From Atherix ibis (Eukaryota > Arthropoda > Insecta > Diptera > Athericidae): 64,000 nucleotides of DNA. Below the pieces are notes generated by a model. It ran no database searches. It saw only the letters and a program-made list of their open reading frames with translations, and had not been told where the DNA came from. The position numbers and the translations under genes are program-made. The stretch is taken from the NCBI GenBank assembly GCA_958298945.1, contig OY282609.1, positions 66,064,220-66,128,219 on the forward strand, written 5' to 3'. Within the stretch, counting starts at the first letter, position 1. Each line of letters opens with the position of its first letter. Below are positions 23,010 to 34,176 of the stretch, in pieces.

Positions 23010-24085
23010 TCAATTATGTAATAAAAATAATATTCGGCAAATGTCCACGAGGACTACGTTTACAGACATCGATTCTTTTAACATAATTATCAATAAAAAT
23101 TTTGAATAATTGTGCCTCTATATCATAGATGACGTGGTTGATATTGCTCTCGAATTGTGTTTGGACTATTCTTATAAAATCTAATTTTGCACATAGTCCC
23201 ACAAGAAGAAGTGGCCAATTGACATCAACTCTTTACGAAATTAGACGTCCATTGAATTTGGTTTTCGATAAGTCGATTGTTTCTTAGGTAGTGCGGCACC
23301 TTGCGCCGTACTGTTAAAATCACAAATCATTAAAAGTAGGCCATACAAATTTGTTACCATGACTTTGTAGTGCACGGTATTGACAGTAACTTTAGTACCA
23401 GCCCCATTTTCAAAAAAATACGGACTAATGATGCCTCCGGCTCATAAAGCGTACTATAAAGTGACACGTGATAAATACAGGATGATTTTTATGTTCCAGG
23501 TCAATTTTGTTTGGCCGCTATTTTAGTTTGGAAAGGATTTTTCTGTTGGGATTTCACTTTCTTAGAGCGATGTCGGTAACAATTTATTATAGAGCATCTA
23601 AAGCCGAAACAACGTTTTAAAATTATTAAAATATTTTATTTGTTCAATTGTGTAATGAATAATTTTGAAAATATTCATACATTGGGAGATAAAGCGAAGA
23701 CTGGGCGATAATTCAGATGCCCAAGTGCGACAATTTTGCTTGCTAACATAGCCGTTTAAGTGAAAATAAGCTTCGTCCGAGAAGATGATTTTTTCTGTAA
23801 AATCAGTATTATGTTCAATAATCCAATCAGCGAAATTTCTACATTGAATATGATCTGTCCTTATAAGGATAAAGGGCAAAAATTCACCAGGTGATTATTT
23901 TGGACAGGCAAAATTGAAAAAAAAAATAATGAAACTGATAAAACTAGATCTTCTGCAATACTTTTCGAGCACGTTTCGTATATAGTTGATATATTTTGTA
24001 CCGAATCAGTGAACTCAAATTTATCCACCAAACTCTTAATTGCCGGCTCAGATGGATTACAACAAAACATATCCCGAATTTTGCG
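23010..24085 (-). mobile_element. DD41D (rosa-like) mariner remnant D2
   Basis: - strand pieces in the right order: NPSEPAIKSLVDKFEFTDSV (N-terminal region, about 24060-23990), FADWIIEHNTDFTEKIIFSDEA then YFHLNGYVSKQNCRTWAS (first Asp, about 23850-23715), PYFFENGAGTKVTVN (about 23430-23380), VDVNWP (about 23225) and a C-terminal FESNINHVIYDIEAQ ... KRSPRGHLPNIIF (23202-23014). The second catalytic block (QQDGATCH) is missing. Heavily decayed. Confidence 0.8.
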
Positions 24086-24810
24086 AAATGTGCTTTCATA
24101 GATCGATCATTTTTATAATACAATACATTTGATTTATTTTATTAAAATATTCGAGCAAAATTGAAGATATTATAAAAAATGACATGACTTTTACTGTAAA
24201 CATGTTAAAAAAACTGAATGACAATTTCAATCCTATTGAAATAAAAAACTCAACAAAATTTTTATTAATTATGGCCAAAGCTTCGATAAATTGGATTGTG
24301 TGCCTTCTCATCCTTGCAAAAAGTGGCATCCTTTGCCAGTTCAGCTTCGTTTATTAATAACCATACAAAACATTCGATTTAAATCCTATTCAAAATCTTT
24401 CGGGTGCCCCCAAAAATATTATTTCAGCTCTTTGAATAATATATCCTTGATGCAACTTATCATAATGGAAACTTTTAAAAAGTCTGAAACGATGCATAAA
24501 AATCGAGTGAATAATGATCATCTACCAACGCGTTGCCTAAAGCTTGAGGACTAATCCCTGTTATGGTTCTTTTATCCGCCAATTATCACATCGCTATCCG
24601 TTCTGGGTTTTATCATTAATATAAATTTTTAAATCTAGACAAATGATCATTTTTCCTAAAATACAATTAAGAATTGCGCTGCCAAATTTCTGCCTTTGAA
24701 GGGAATTACCGTGCATAATGAAGGAAGGGTTTCGTCCAATTTCGCCAGGTGTGACTCTATCCAGGATCTTTTACATTGCAACTATTGTAAAAATACTTTT
24801 TTTGTTTTTA
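24086..24810. other. No gene seen
   Basis: Frames at 24096-24329 and 24291-24554 overlap on opposite strands and are unrecognised. Confidence 0.45.
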
Positions 24811-25060
24811 TATGTAAGGTCTCTGAGACAAAAGCTAGAAACCATTTTGTAGCACCATTTCAATGAGGGCATTTGGCAATTTCATATCATTTCTGGGTTT
24901 GCGTTGTCTGCTTCCTTAAAGAAAAAGGCTGACAGTTGATTGGAGGGACAAGTCAGTGATTCTTAAATTTTGTGGAGCATGTTTACGAAGGTTAACGAGA
25001 GGGCTTCAGAAATAAATGTTTGGGTCTAGGAACTCTACGATGGAAAGAGATTCTGGGTAT
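24811..25060 (-). mobile_element. I-like non-LTR retrotransposon, 3' UTR fragment
   Basis: Collinear with the 3' UTR of the copy at 27482-27888: GTAAGGTCTCTGAGAC, TAGCACCATTTCAATGAGG, GGCATTTGGCAATTTC and, further in, AAATTTTGTGGAGCATG (there ATATTTTGTGGAGCAGA). No coding part is left. Confidence 0.6.
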
Positions 25061-26829
25061 TCGTTTGGGACATGAGATATAGAAAGTTGAATACCATAGT
25101 AATGGCATGAAGGACAGGATTTATTTACGAAGAGGAATATTTATAAAGCAGAAAATAAGGCTCAACACGTTTCTAATTAGTTTCTTCTTCATACCTACAA
25201 CCTCCAACTAGATTGAGTTAAATTAGAATCGCTCCCATTATAATTATTTCTAGAAAGTTATATCTGACCAAACATTATCTTCTATAATCAGACCTGTAAA
25301 ATGCAGCTCCTCCTCATATCATAACAATTATTTTGATTGGTACTACGGCAACTACGGATACTGTGAATACCCTTATCTGCTGATGCATCGAAGAAAAATT
25401 CGTGCCAATAATAACCAGGTAGAAAATTTACAGCAAGTCTCATCTTCGGAGAGACATTGCCTGTGTTAACGTGTGCTGTTTTGGTCACCTAGTCTATCCC
25501 ATTTCGATATTGTGCCGTAGTTGAATTCTTACGAGCATATTGCCAAAGGTATATTAAAATTAACAATCGACCATAATGGTCCAACGGGCAACAGGTGCAC
25601 ATTGGAGGCACGATACGTGCAAGGCACAAGCAAATTAAAACCGATCTGATAACTTGTTATGCTCCCCCGATAACGTGATTTATGCTAGTTTGAAAATCTG
25701 AAATTAAAATTTTACCATCAATTGGTTCAATTCCGTGCCAAGATATTATAAGAACGTAATTTCTTGTACCTATTAGCCATACAACCACATACAACCTACT
25801 CCTACCACCCTCTGCTATTCAATTTTTTTTATCAATCATCACCCCAAATGCAATTAAAAAAAATTATAGTAAAAAGAAAAATTGAAAAAAGAAATTTGCA
25901 ACAATTCTACTGGAAAAAATGTGAAAATTACAATTCGCATCTTGGTTACATGTTGTAAGGACAACAATCCCATTTTTATTATTATTGCCCATTTTACTAT
26001 ATTAAATTATGTGGTAGAGGCAGGGTATAAACCGAGCAGCCATAATGAATTTTAATCGTTTTTTTATTACCAAAACAAGTCATCTTAGATAGATTCTCAA
26101 GAATATGCAAAATATGAAATACTCCCTCCACGTTGGGGTTGAGAGCTGAGCCAGTTTTTTGAGGCGGAATTATTTTTTATTACTTTGAGGAAATCATTTT
26201 GGCAAACAAATAAATTTGGTATTTATGATTCTTATCATAAAAATATCCTTAACATTTAGTATGCGACGTAAAAAGGCAGCATGACAATATTTACGATGTT
26301 CCATTTTGTTCTCGTTCCTTCTTTCCATTCGTCTCAACTAAATGAGTTTTTTTTTAGCTTGGAAAAATGCAACTTAGGACTATGAGTAATAATTGAAATC
26401 GAGAGTGTAATTTTATATTGTATTTCGAAAATTCCCTATAGCATTCAAATGACAATAAGTTCTTCCTATTTTCTTATTTTTATTATATTCAATATTATTC
26501 AAGTTAACTGCATGAAATAAAAGTAAATTAAATATTTTGTTATAAAAGGAAGACTTCGTACTCCTAATTAAAGATAAAAGGAAGCTTAAAATTTTCGAAT
26601 AAAATTTTATTAGCGTTCAATTTTCACAAAAACAAATTTTATTTCTGAAAATTGGCGAAACCTTAATAATTAGTAGAGAATTTTTATAAATAATGAAAAA
26701 ACGAGCGGATGATTTTATAAAAAAAAAAATCTGCACATAGTACGGTGAATAAGTGCATTCTAGCCATTTTTATTCAGATGACGCTTGGCTTCAACTTTTG
26801 ATGAACTCCTAAACATTAACCAGTTAGAA
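25061..26829. other. No gene seen
   Basis: No recognised coding sequence or repeat. 26400-26750 is very AT-rich. Confidence 0.45.
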
Positions 26830-27481
26830 TATTAGTTGTAAGTCCCGCCAGCTGAAGAATATCAAGCATCGAAGAAACCATAAAGGCGACACACACTGCA
26901 TCAAACGGTTCATCAAATCATGGTCCAACTATAGGACCGTAGCCCTACGACTGGTATCTTCACATTATCGGTCCCGTACTTAGAAAAGGAGATATCACAG
27001 AGTGTAGTAATACTCGTAAGATATTCCCTGCCGTCTTACTAGGCAGAATACTACAATTCCTTGAAAAAATTATTGGCCCATGTCAGAGAGGCTTCACTCC
27101 AAGAGAATCAAAAACAGATCAAATTTTCTCTCTGAGGCGATTGATGGAAAAACTGATGATGGTTAACAGATCTACTTCTCTTTATTGGCTTCAAAGCCAC
27201 CTATTATAGTATAGCAAAAGATAAAATTTTAGAGCTCTGCATCCCAGAAAACTTGATTAGACTGACTAGGCTGCGAAGAAGAGCAAAATCAACCAAATCA
27301 CTTTCAGAGCCATTTAACAACCACACTTTCATGCGTTCTCTTTTACCTGAAGATTGCAAAATCTATTCGTGCCTTAGCGGTAAGCGTGGTGATGGTACCA
27401 CCCTCATTAAGTGAGCCCAGCTCATCGATATTATGTGTCGATCAGGAGAAGCTGTACGAGAAGCGTTCATCAAGATTAAAT
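26830..27481 (+). pseudogene. Old non-LTR retrotransposon reverse transcriptase, first part (L3)
   Basis: On the + strand: WYLHIIGPVLRKGDITECSN (about 26955-27015) corresponds to the RT block ...PVLKKGDxTxCSNYRGISLL; then LLGRILQFLEKIIGPCQRGF, SKTDQIFSLRRLMEK, FKATYYSIAKDKILELCIPE and ENLIRLTRL, SLSEPFNNHT and GEAVREAFIKIK. Catalytic DD motifs are not found and the frame changes several times. The rest of the same element resumes at 27889 and 29201, after two insertions. Clade RTE-like by resemblance. Confidence 0.75.
27471..27481 (+). repeat. Target site duplication of I-like insertion, left copy
   Basis: CAAGATTAAAT, repeated at 27889-27899. The two copies flank the I-like insert of 407 bases. 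Confidence 0.85.
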
Positions 27482-27888
27482 GTTTGTTTGCTTGTAAGGT
27501 CCCTTAGACATGTATCAGGGGCCACTTCATGAGTGATCCCTTAGACACGCCACGACCGTGAGGCCATTTGGTGACTTTGTAGTACGTGTGGGAAATCATC
27601 TGAGAGAGACCGGTCTGTGGTTAGTAGTATAGAATATTGAGAATTTTACTATATTTTGTGGAGCAGATTAGTATGTTGTAGAAGTTTAAATAGGGGACTA
27701 GGGAATGGAGTTGTTGAGTCGAGGAGCTCCTATGTGACATTCCTGTAGAATATGGGTGATAGTGAAACGGATGCCACAGGATTGGTAGAAGGGACGATTG
27801 GTGTTGTCAAAAAGGAAGTTATGAGTAAGAGCAGTATGTCCAATCCGGGTTCTAAGGAGCTTCCGCGCACAAAATTTCGGTATGGATG
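27482..27888 (-). mobile_element. I-like non-LTR retrotransposon, 5'-truncated 3' end, with target duplication
   Basis: Coding remnant on the - strand (27888 to about 27698): IPKFCARKLLRTRIGHTALT, HNFLF, RPFYQSCGIRFTITHILQEC. This is the C-terminal region after RNase H in I/Jockey-type pol proteins (RIGHTxLTH, then CxxCG...HILxEC). A short 3' UTR and a GTTTGTTTG end (tail CAAACAAAC on the - strand) follow. The insertion lies in the older RT gene L3 and is flanked by an 11-bp duplication. The same 3' end recurs at about 3262, 9394 and 24811, so this family was active in the lineage. Confidence 0.85.
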
Positions 27889-27961
27889 CAAGATTAAATA
27901 TCGAAGACAAGACGCATACAGATAGGAGATTTTAGCTTTGAAAGAGTTTAACCATTCTCCT
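27889..27961 (+). pseudogene. Old reverse transcriptase L3, middle part between two insertions
   Basis: Reads KYRRQDAYR...IGDFSFERV*PFSYL on the + strand (with frame change), matching the stretch just upstream of the FxYLGS motif of RTE-like pol proteins. It joins to 29201-29440 (SYL*SRVASNNNIGEEISAR) when the RTE insert is removed. Confidence 0.7.
27949..27961 (+). repeat. Target site duplication of the RTE insertion, left copy
   Basis: TAACCATTCTCCT, repeated exactly at 29201-29213. Confidence 0.88.
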
Positions 27962-29200
27962 GGTTGAGAATGAAAACCAACCCAGAGAACAAGCAGGCTT
28001 TCGCAAGGACTTTTCAACAATCGACCACATACACACCATAAAACAAGTTATCCAGAAATGTACAGAATATGGTATCAATTACTATTTGGCGTTTGTAGAC
28101 TATAATAAAGCTTTCGACTCATTAAAACATACAAAAATATGGGAAGCGCTTACAACACAAGGGGTTGAAAACAAGTACATACAAATTGTTAAAAATATAT
28201 ACAAGAACATGAAAGCGAAAATAAGAACAGAAAGAGTAGGTGTATACTTCCCTATAAAAAGAGGAGTCCGACAGGGAGACCCACTATCACCCAAACTTTT
28301 CTCGGCGGTGCTTGAATATATATTTAGACGTCTCGAATGGAGTCAATATGGACTAAACATTAATGGAATGCAACTAAACCATTTAAGATTTGCAGACGAT
28401 CTAATTCTAATCTCTGAAGACCCGAGAAGCCTGCAAGCAATGCTTGAACAGTTGGTGTACGAAAGCGATAAAGCCGGACTCTCCATGAATAATACAAAAA
28501 CCAAAGTAATGACTAATTCCGACAAAATCACCATTACAGTCAACGGCAACAAAATAGAGTACGTCGATGAATATACATACCTAGGACAGATAATATCACC
28601 AAAAGACCTTACAACCAAAAAAATAAACAACAGAGTACAATTAGCATGGAAAAGATACTGGTCTCTTAAAGAAATTGTCAAAAACCCGCAGGTACCACTT
28701 AAAGCTAACAAAAAAATATTTGATTCCTGTATTCTACCTATCAAATAACAAAACAAAACTTACACAAACTAGAAACCTGTCAATACAGCATGGAGCGAAG
28801 TATGCTCAAAGTCAAGTTAAGAGACAAAGTAAAACTACGAACATTACGTAACCAAACTAAAATTAACGATGTAACATACTGCATAAGAAAACTAAAATGG
28901 AGTTGGGCAGGTCATATGATAAGGAGTAAACAAGAAAAATGGGCTAAGGATGCAACCGAATGGTGTCCAAGACAAAATAAAAGAAAGAAAGGGAGGCAGC
29001 TTCTGAGATGGGAGGACGATATTCGGAAAATAGCCGGTGCTACTTGGAAGAGGACGACTCATGACCGGAAAGTGTGGCAAGCTCTAGGGGAGGCCTTTGC
29101 GGAAACGCAAGACAATCTCAAAACCGGTGTCAATTAACATAAGTGATAGTAACTTTTTTCTAAGATTGTTAAATAAAGGCTATTATTATTATTATTATTA
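27962..29200 (+). mobile_element. RTE-clade non-LTR retrotransposon, 5'-truncated
   Basis: A 1239-base insert flanked by a 13-bp target duplication. It begins inside the RT domain, ends in a short 3' UTR with an (ATT)n microsatellite tail at about 29180-29200, as is usual for RTE elements, and has no endonuclease part. It is inserted in the older LINE relic L3. Its frame is nearly open, so it is much younger than its host sequence. Confidence 0.92.
27979..29137 (+). pseudogene. RTE reverse transcriptase, partial, one frameshift
   Basis: Frame 1 (to 28748): ENQPREQAGFRKDFSTIDHI, AFVDYNKAFDSLKH (motif A), RGVRQGDPLSPKLFSAVLEY (motif B), LRFADDLILIS (motif C with the catalytic Asp pair), GLSMNNTKTKVM and YTYLGQII. 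A deletion near 28740 (CILPIK then TAA, where CILPIMTYGSQTW-like sequence is expected) shifts the frame. The C-terminal part resumes (ORF start 28790) with RKLKWSWAGHMIRSKQEKWA, ATEWCPRQ, GRQLLRWEDDI and VWQALGEAFAE, ending TAA 29135-29137. The polymerase would copy RNA at a nicked target; as it stands the N-terminal endonuclease is absent. Confidence 0.9.
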
Positions 29201-29440
29201 TAACCATTCTCCTATTTGTGATCAAGGGTCGCATCCAATAACAATATAGGGGAAGAAATCTCAGCACGGCTGCTAGCACCTCCCAACGGATCCTATTTCA
29301 GTCAGTCTAATTTATTGCGCTCGAAAATTCTGACCATGAAATTGATACAACTGCTGTACAAAATACTAGTATTCTTCGAAAATTTTGGTTCTCAGCAAAA
29401 ACCATTGCGATCTCTTGTTTACGTTCGAGATGGTTATGGA
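29201..29440 (+). pseudogene. Old reverse transcriptase L3, last part
   Basis: After the RTE insert the frame reads FSYL*SRVASNNNIGEEISA, RLLAPPNGSYFSQSNLLRSK and ILTMKLIQLLYKILV. This matches the region after RT (YLGSxVTxNN...EIxARLxAANRxYFxLxxLLRSKxLxxxxKIxLYKTL). It confirms that 26830-27481, 27889-27961 and 29201-29440 are one older element split twice. The TSD right copy is 29201-29213. Confidence 0.75.
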
Positions 29441-29481
29441 TTAAATTAAGCTCAGTGGGCTATGGTGGGCTGGATATGCCT

Positions 29482-29572
29482 TCACTTATGGTCTTGGAGA
29501 CGAGTAAGCCTTCGATTCCACTGCTATGATAATGGTCTTAAAAGACGAGTAAGCCTTCAAGCACTGCTACGT
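29482..29572 (+). repeat. Tandem duplication of a ~45-bp unit
   Basis: ATGGTCTTGGAGACGAGTAA (GCCTTCGATTCCACTGCTAT) and ATGGTCTTAAAAGACGAGTA (AGCCTTCAAGCACTGCTACG) follow one another just left of mariner E1. Confidence 0.8.
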
Positions 29573-29578
29573 AGGCTA

Positions 29579-30819
29579 CTATATATATTTCTGGCCTAGG
29601 CAACACTAAGTGTTGCCAGGTGCGATCTGACATTTCCATTGGAAAGTTTGACATTTTTTAGCATAAACGTACTCAGAACGTTTTGACGTACGACTATCAT
29701 TTGTGTTGTTTACAGTGACTTGAAAAAATCAATTTGGCAAAAAAATGGAATTAACTCGTGAACATTTTCGTGCGATCATTTTTCACAACTTTCGACGTGG
29801 ATTATCACGACAAGAGTGCATCGATGAACTTAAATCTTTGTATGGCTATGAAGCACCATCCTATAGCACTGTGAAAAACTGGTACAACGAATTCAATCGT
29901 GGCCGACGCTCGCTCAAAGACGAATTCCGTGAAGGTCGTCCAAAAACAGCCGTTGTTCCAGAAAACATCGATGCCGTACGTGAACTGATAATGCAAGACC
30001 GTCATGTGACATACCGTGAGATAGAGGCATGCCTAGGCATTTCTCCCACCAGCATACATTCGATATTGCATGAACACCTGGCCGTAAAAAAGGTTTGTTC
30101 TCGTTGGATCCCGCACAATTTGACAATCGCTCAAAAAAAGGCTCGTGTGGATTGGTGTAAAGAAATGCTGAAAAAATACGATCGCGGTGCTTCAAAAGAC
30201 GTTTATAAGATCGTCACAGGTGACGAATCATGGATCTATGCGTATGAGCCCGAAACAAAACAGCAATCGACCGTGTGGGTCTTCCAAGACGAGTCAAATC
30301 CAACGAAAGTTGTTCGTGGAAGAAGCACTTCGAAGCAAATGGTCGCTTGTTTCTTTGGCAAAACTGGTCATGTGGCGACTGTTCCGCTTGTGCAGCGTAG
30401 GACGGTCAATTCTGAGTGGTACACCACCATTTGTTTGCCTGAAGTCTTCGGAGAAATTCGAAAAACGAACAAGAGAAGTCGAATCATTGTGCACCATGAC
30501 AATGCGAGCTCTCACACATCGGCTCAAACCAGCGCCTTTTTGACCGGACAAAACGTCGAATTGATGGGTCATCCTCCGTACAGTCCTGACTTGGCACCCA
30601 ATGACTTCTTTTTAATTTTCGTCGCCAGAAGATGCTGTTGAAGCATTCAAAAACCATGTTTTGGAGGTGTCTCAATCGGAGTGGAAAAAGTGCTTCGAAA
30701 ATTGGTTTGAGCGCATGCAAAAGTGTATAAATCTTGATGGAGAATATTTTGAAAAACAATAAAACCTTTTTCGTTGATAAATATTCGCATTTTCATTATT
30801 AGGCCAGAAATATATATAG
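29579..30819 (+). mobile_element. Mariner family E copy E1, full length
   Basis: TA at 29577-29578 and 30820-30821; terminal repeats CTATATATATTTCTGGCCTA and its complement. The three bases outside the TA also match by symmetry (GGC/GCC), so the repeat could be slightly longer. Length about 1241. One open transposase frame covers most of it. Confidence 0.9.
29745..30762 (+). pseudogene. Mariner DD34D transposase with one internal deletion (E1)
   Basis: Starts MELTREHFRAIIFHNFRRGL. Residues 1-290 are open: helix-turn-helix region, NRGRRSLKDEFREGRPK linker, WIPHNL, IVTGDESWIYAYEPETKQQS (Asp 160), RIIVHHDNASSHTSAQTSAF (Asp 252), PPYSPDLAPNDFFL (Asp 287; 34-residue spacing). Then the sequence jumps from NDFFL to FSSPEDAVEAFKNHV in another frame: about 38 bases seem deleted compared with the family pattern, near 30613-30620. 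The remaining C-terminus (WKKCFENWFERMQKCINLDG, EYFEKQ, TAA 30760-30762) is intact. The open frame as it stands is 298 codons. I do not assign the subfamily. Confidence 0.9.
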
Positions 30820-30821
30820 TA

Positions 30822-32994
30822 GCCCACGTACGAAGAGTGTAAATAATGTCTCAGACGATATAACAAAGTAGCTTTCGAGGGTAACAACTTTGTTATTTAT
30901 CTGTGGGATTGTATTGGAGATTCCTTGTAAGATGGAGATTATAATTTCGAGAGATCAAAAGGTAGTTTTTTATAAGATAATTTTCATTAATATCAAATAA
31001 AATATTTTAACAGCAGAAAAATATATTTTATTTGTCTTGATATGGAAGATTTTTAAAAAAGATTCTGAATAGTATATATTCCTAACTTGTATGAGCAAAA
31101 TGGGGTTAAAAAAATTGTTCTTAGTGCTTTTTAGCTTTTGAGTCAAATCGTATAAAAAAGCTTCTCAACTTTGAAATGTTATCTAAGCATGCTGGAATGA
31201 CGTCTAGAAATCTTGGATTGTTGCATGGTTAACAAGACAATTGACCCGCAAAAGTTCCGAAATTTATCAGATTGAAGTACTTTTATTAATGGGAACATTT
31301 TAAATTTAATCTCATTAATTTAAACATGACTAAAGAGTAGAGTAGCAAAAGGATAAAAATGTGTAAAACACACGACAAGTATAATATTTGTTAATAAAAT
31401 GTTAACAGAAAAATAACGTTGGTAAGTGTTGATATTTTTTTCATAAATAAGCTCATGGAAAATGTATTTAAGAAAGAGTGAAAAGGCAGAGTTGAGAAAA
31501 GGGAGTGCGGTGTAACTGAAAAGGTTTATGGAAACAGTTCTGTAATAGTAGAAAGCATCCGCAGAAGAGTGACTGAAACTAGATTAAATCGCGTTTTCAG
31601 TGTCCTGTCTAACCGCAATATTATCGACCAGATCGATTGTATTTTATTATCTATGAAATTTGAGTTTTTCGTGATAATGTCCCATTAATGTTTGCGCCGA
31701 TAGCATTTTGCAAGAATTCCTATACATTCTGCTAATGTGCAATCGGGCAATAGCGCGTTTCGATGTCACACGAATACCGCTCACCCTTTCAGTCTAACGG
31801 ATTCCGACATCATTATCGGCTAGGCTAGTCGAGTGTGGATGAGCGGCTGGCGAATTGAAGCCAGTAGAGTCTATGGACATTTTCTGCTATTTAGCCTTAG
31901 CTCCAAAACGGATTGACCCAGTAATAGGTGGTCATGTTATTCGCATGTTGATGGGTATAAGAGGGATTAGCGGAAGCAATGAACTCTGGAAATGTGGGCT
32001 GGCTTCCTGACCTTATAATAAGCTTAATACGAAAGTCTTCTGATTTCTACACCCTTTCACCCTGTGGGGTTTCGTTTTACTCGCCTGTGTAGTACACCTA
32101 GCTGTAGAAAGGTTCGGGGATTATTATCATTTCACCAATTTTACTATTCTATGCAAATTTTCATACTAGCGAGTATATGTTTTTTCATGTATGTACGTTT
32201 GTCATATGTTCGCACGCATAGACCGCTACCAGGTCACATATATACTCTCTCCAGTCATGAGAAATAATGAATATTGAGAGATGGTAGCGATAACGGCAAT
32301 ATAGGCTAGGGATTCAGCTTTAATTACATCACGACCTATTAAATAATAACAAATATGCCAAAAGTAATTAATGCGATTATGAATAGTGTTTTACTAACAC
32401 TCGCTCATTTACGAAACGGTCATATCGTTCGTGTTCTGTACAATAGGTATTGTGGTAGTATCGTCTTTGCATTGGTCTGCATTTTTGGGAAATTTCCCAT
32501 AAACTGCTACCATTTATGAGCATTTGTCTTTGTAGATTGCTAACGTGCCCTTATTTGAATGTTGGTTGTCACAAGAATATTATAGAATCATTAACACAAT
32601 TTTTGTTTACAGTTTATGGGACAATATTTATCTCACAGGCTTTCTTTTCCTCTCTCTTGGTTATTTTTCTTAACGTTTATGCCGATTTAGGTCGTTTGAC
32701 CAAAAACTAAAGTGCATCTTAGTTATTTCATCATAAATGCACTTTGCGATCAAGTTAAGCCAATATTTTTGTGATTATCTTATGTCAATACTAAACTATT
32801 TAAAGTCGTATTAATTTAGATGAAAATTTGTGAAAAAAACTATTTTATTATAAAAATAAAGTAAGGGTGGAGATAGGGAATGGTTTGTGATTTTCAGTGA
32901 AAAATTGACTTTCGCCAATTGACGATGCTAAAATATTTATTATTGGAAACATAAATTCTGATGAAAAATTGTTAAAAAGAGATACAATTTTCAG
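30822..32994. other. No gene seen
   Basis: Mixed-composition sequence, richer in G and C around 31700-32050, without a recognised coding family. Frames at 32064-32267 and 32516-32710 are unsupported. Confidence 0.45.
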
Positions 32995-32996
32995 TA

Positions 32997-34174
32997 CCAG
33001 GGATATAAGCTTAAATCCGCTGTTTGGTCATAGATGGCGTGAGTGAGCGTATTAAGCTGCCATGGGCACGCCATACTTTTTTTATGAGTTTGACATCTGT
33101 CAACATTAATCAGTATACATTGTCAGCAATTTCGTTCAACAACATACATTTTTCATTTGGTAGTCATGTCTAGTTTTTTGCCAGAAAATCGGCTGCCGAA
33201 TCACATCGAATGCTCACGGAGGCCTATAGTGACAGTGCTTTATAGGAAACAACGTGGCGAGATTGGTTTCGCCGGTTCAAAGACGACAATTTTGACTTGT
33301 GGGACAAGAATCGTGAAAATCGGCCTAGGAAGGTTGAGGACCATCAATTGCAGGCTCTTTTGGACGAAGACCATACCCAATCGCAAAAAATGCTCAGAGA
33401 AGCAATCGGGTGTTACTCAACTAGCCATTACCATGTGTCTCCGTGCCATGGAGAAGATTGAAAAGATCGTAAACTGGGTGAATTGAACGATAGGCAGATG
33501 GAGCGACGCCAAAACACATGCGAAATATTGCTCGCCAGACAAAAAAGAAAGTTGTTCCTGTATCGGGTTGTGACAGGCGATGAAAAGTGGATATTTTTCG
33601 AGAATAAAAAAACACAAGAAAACCAAGACCAAATCGCTTCGGACGGAAGACGATGATGTGCGTTTGGTGGGATCATCAGGGTATCGTCTACTATGCCCAC
33701 CGCTGCCACCAACAACTAATCAAATTGCACCGTGCTCTGCGTGAAATAAGGACGGACTATCAACAAAGACATGACAAGCTGATTTAAATTCACGACAACG
33801 CACCATCGCACACGTTAAAAACGGTCCAAAACTACTTGGAGACACTCAACTGGAAGATGCTACCACACTCCGCTTATTCACCAGACCTGGCCCCTTCCGA
33901 CTACCACCTGTTTTCGTCGATGGGCCACGCGCTCGCTGAGCAGTACTTCGATTCTTACGAAAACGTCCAAAAATGGCTTGATGAGTGGTTTTCCTCGAAA
34001 GAGAAGGGATTTTTTTGGCGTGGTATCCACAAATTGCCCGTTTTCGTAAGGAGAGATGAGAAAAATGTGTAGCTAGCGAGGGCAAGTACTTTGAATAAAT
34101 TTGTTTTTTGTTTCTATGAAAAAAACATGTGCTTTTTTGGCTAAAAAACAGCCGATTTAAGCTTATACACCTGG
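32997..34174 (+). mobile_element. Mariner family A copy A4, both ends present
   Basis: TA at 32995-32996 and 34175-34176. Left repeat CCAGGGATATAAGCTTAAAT, right repeat ending AAGCTTATACACCTGG. Length 1178 because of internal deletions. Terminal repeats are good, so a matching transposase supplied in trans might still recognise it. Confidence 0.92.
33165..34072 (+). pseudogene. Mariner transposase pseudogene (A4)
   Basis: Starts MSSFLPEN (33165); about 30 codons are missing straight after. Fragments RQNTCEILLARQKRK, RVVTGDEKWIFFEN (first Asp), HDNAPSH (second Asp) and AYSPDLAPSDYHLFSSMGHA (third Asp) are in changing frames. Deletions lie near 33190, 33350 and 33610-33690. The C-terminal frame 33836-34072 ends with an altered HKLPVFVRRDEKNV. 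Confidence 0.88.
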
Positions 34175-34176
34175 TA

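Noticed and set aside
27730..28020. 96-codon - strand frame spanning the RTE junction
   Set aside because: It crosses the end of the I-like insert, the L3 relic and the RTE start, so it is a chance fusion of three sources.
29577..30821. Host SETMAR-like fusion gene
   Set aside because: The transposase is bounded by terminal repeats and TA duplications; no SET domain or spliced host exon is attached.
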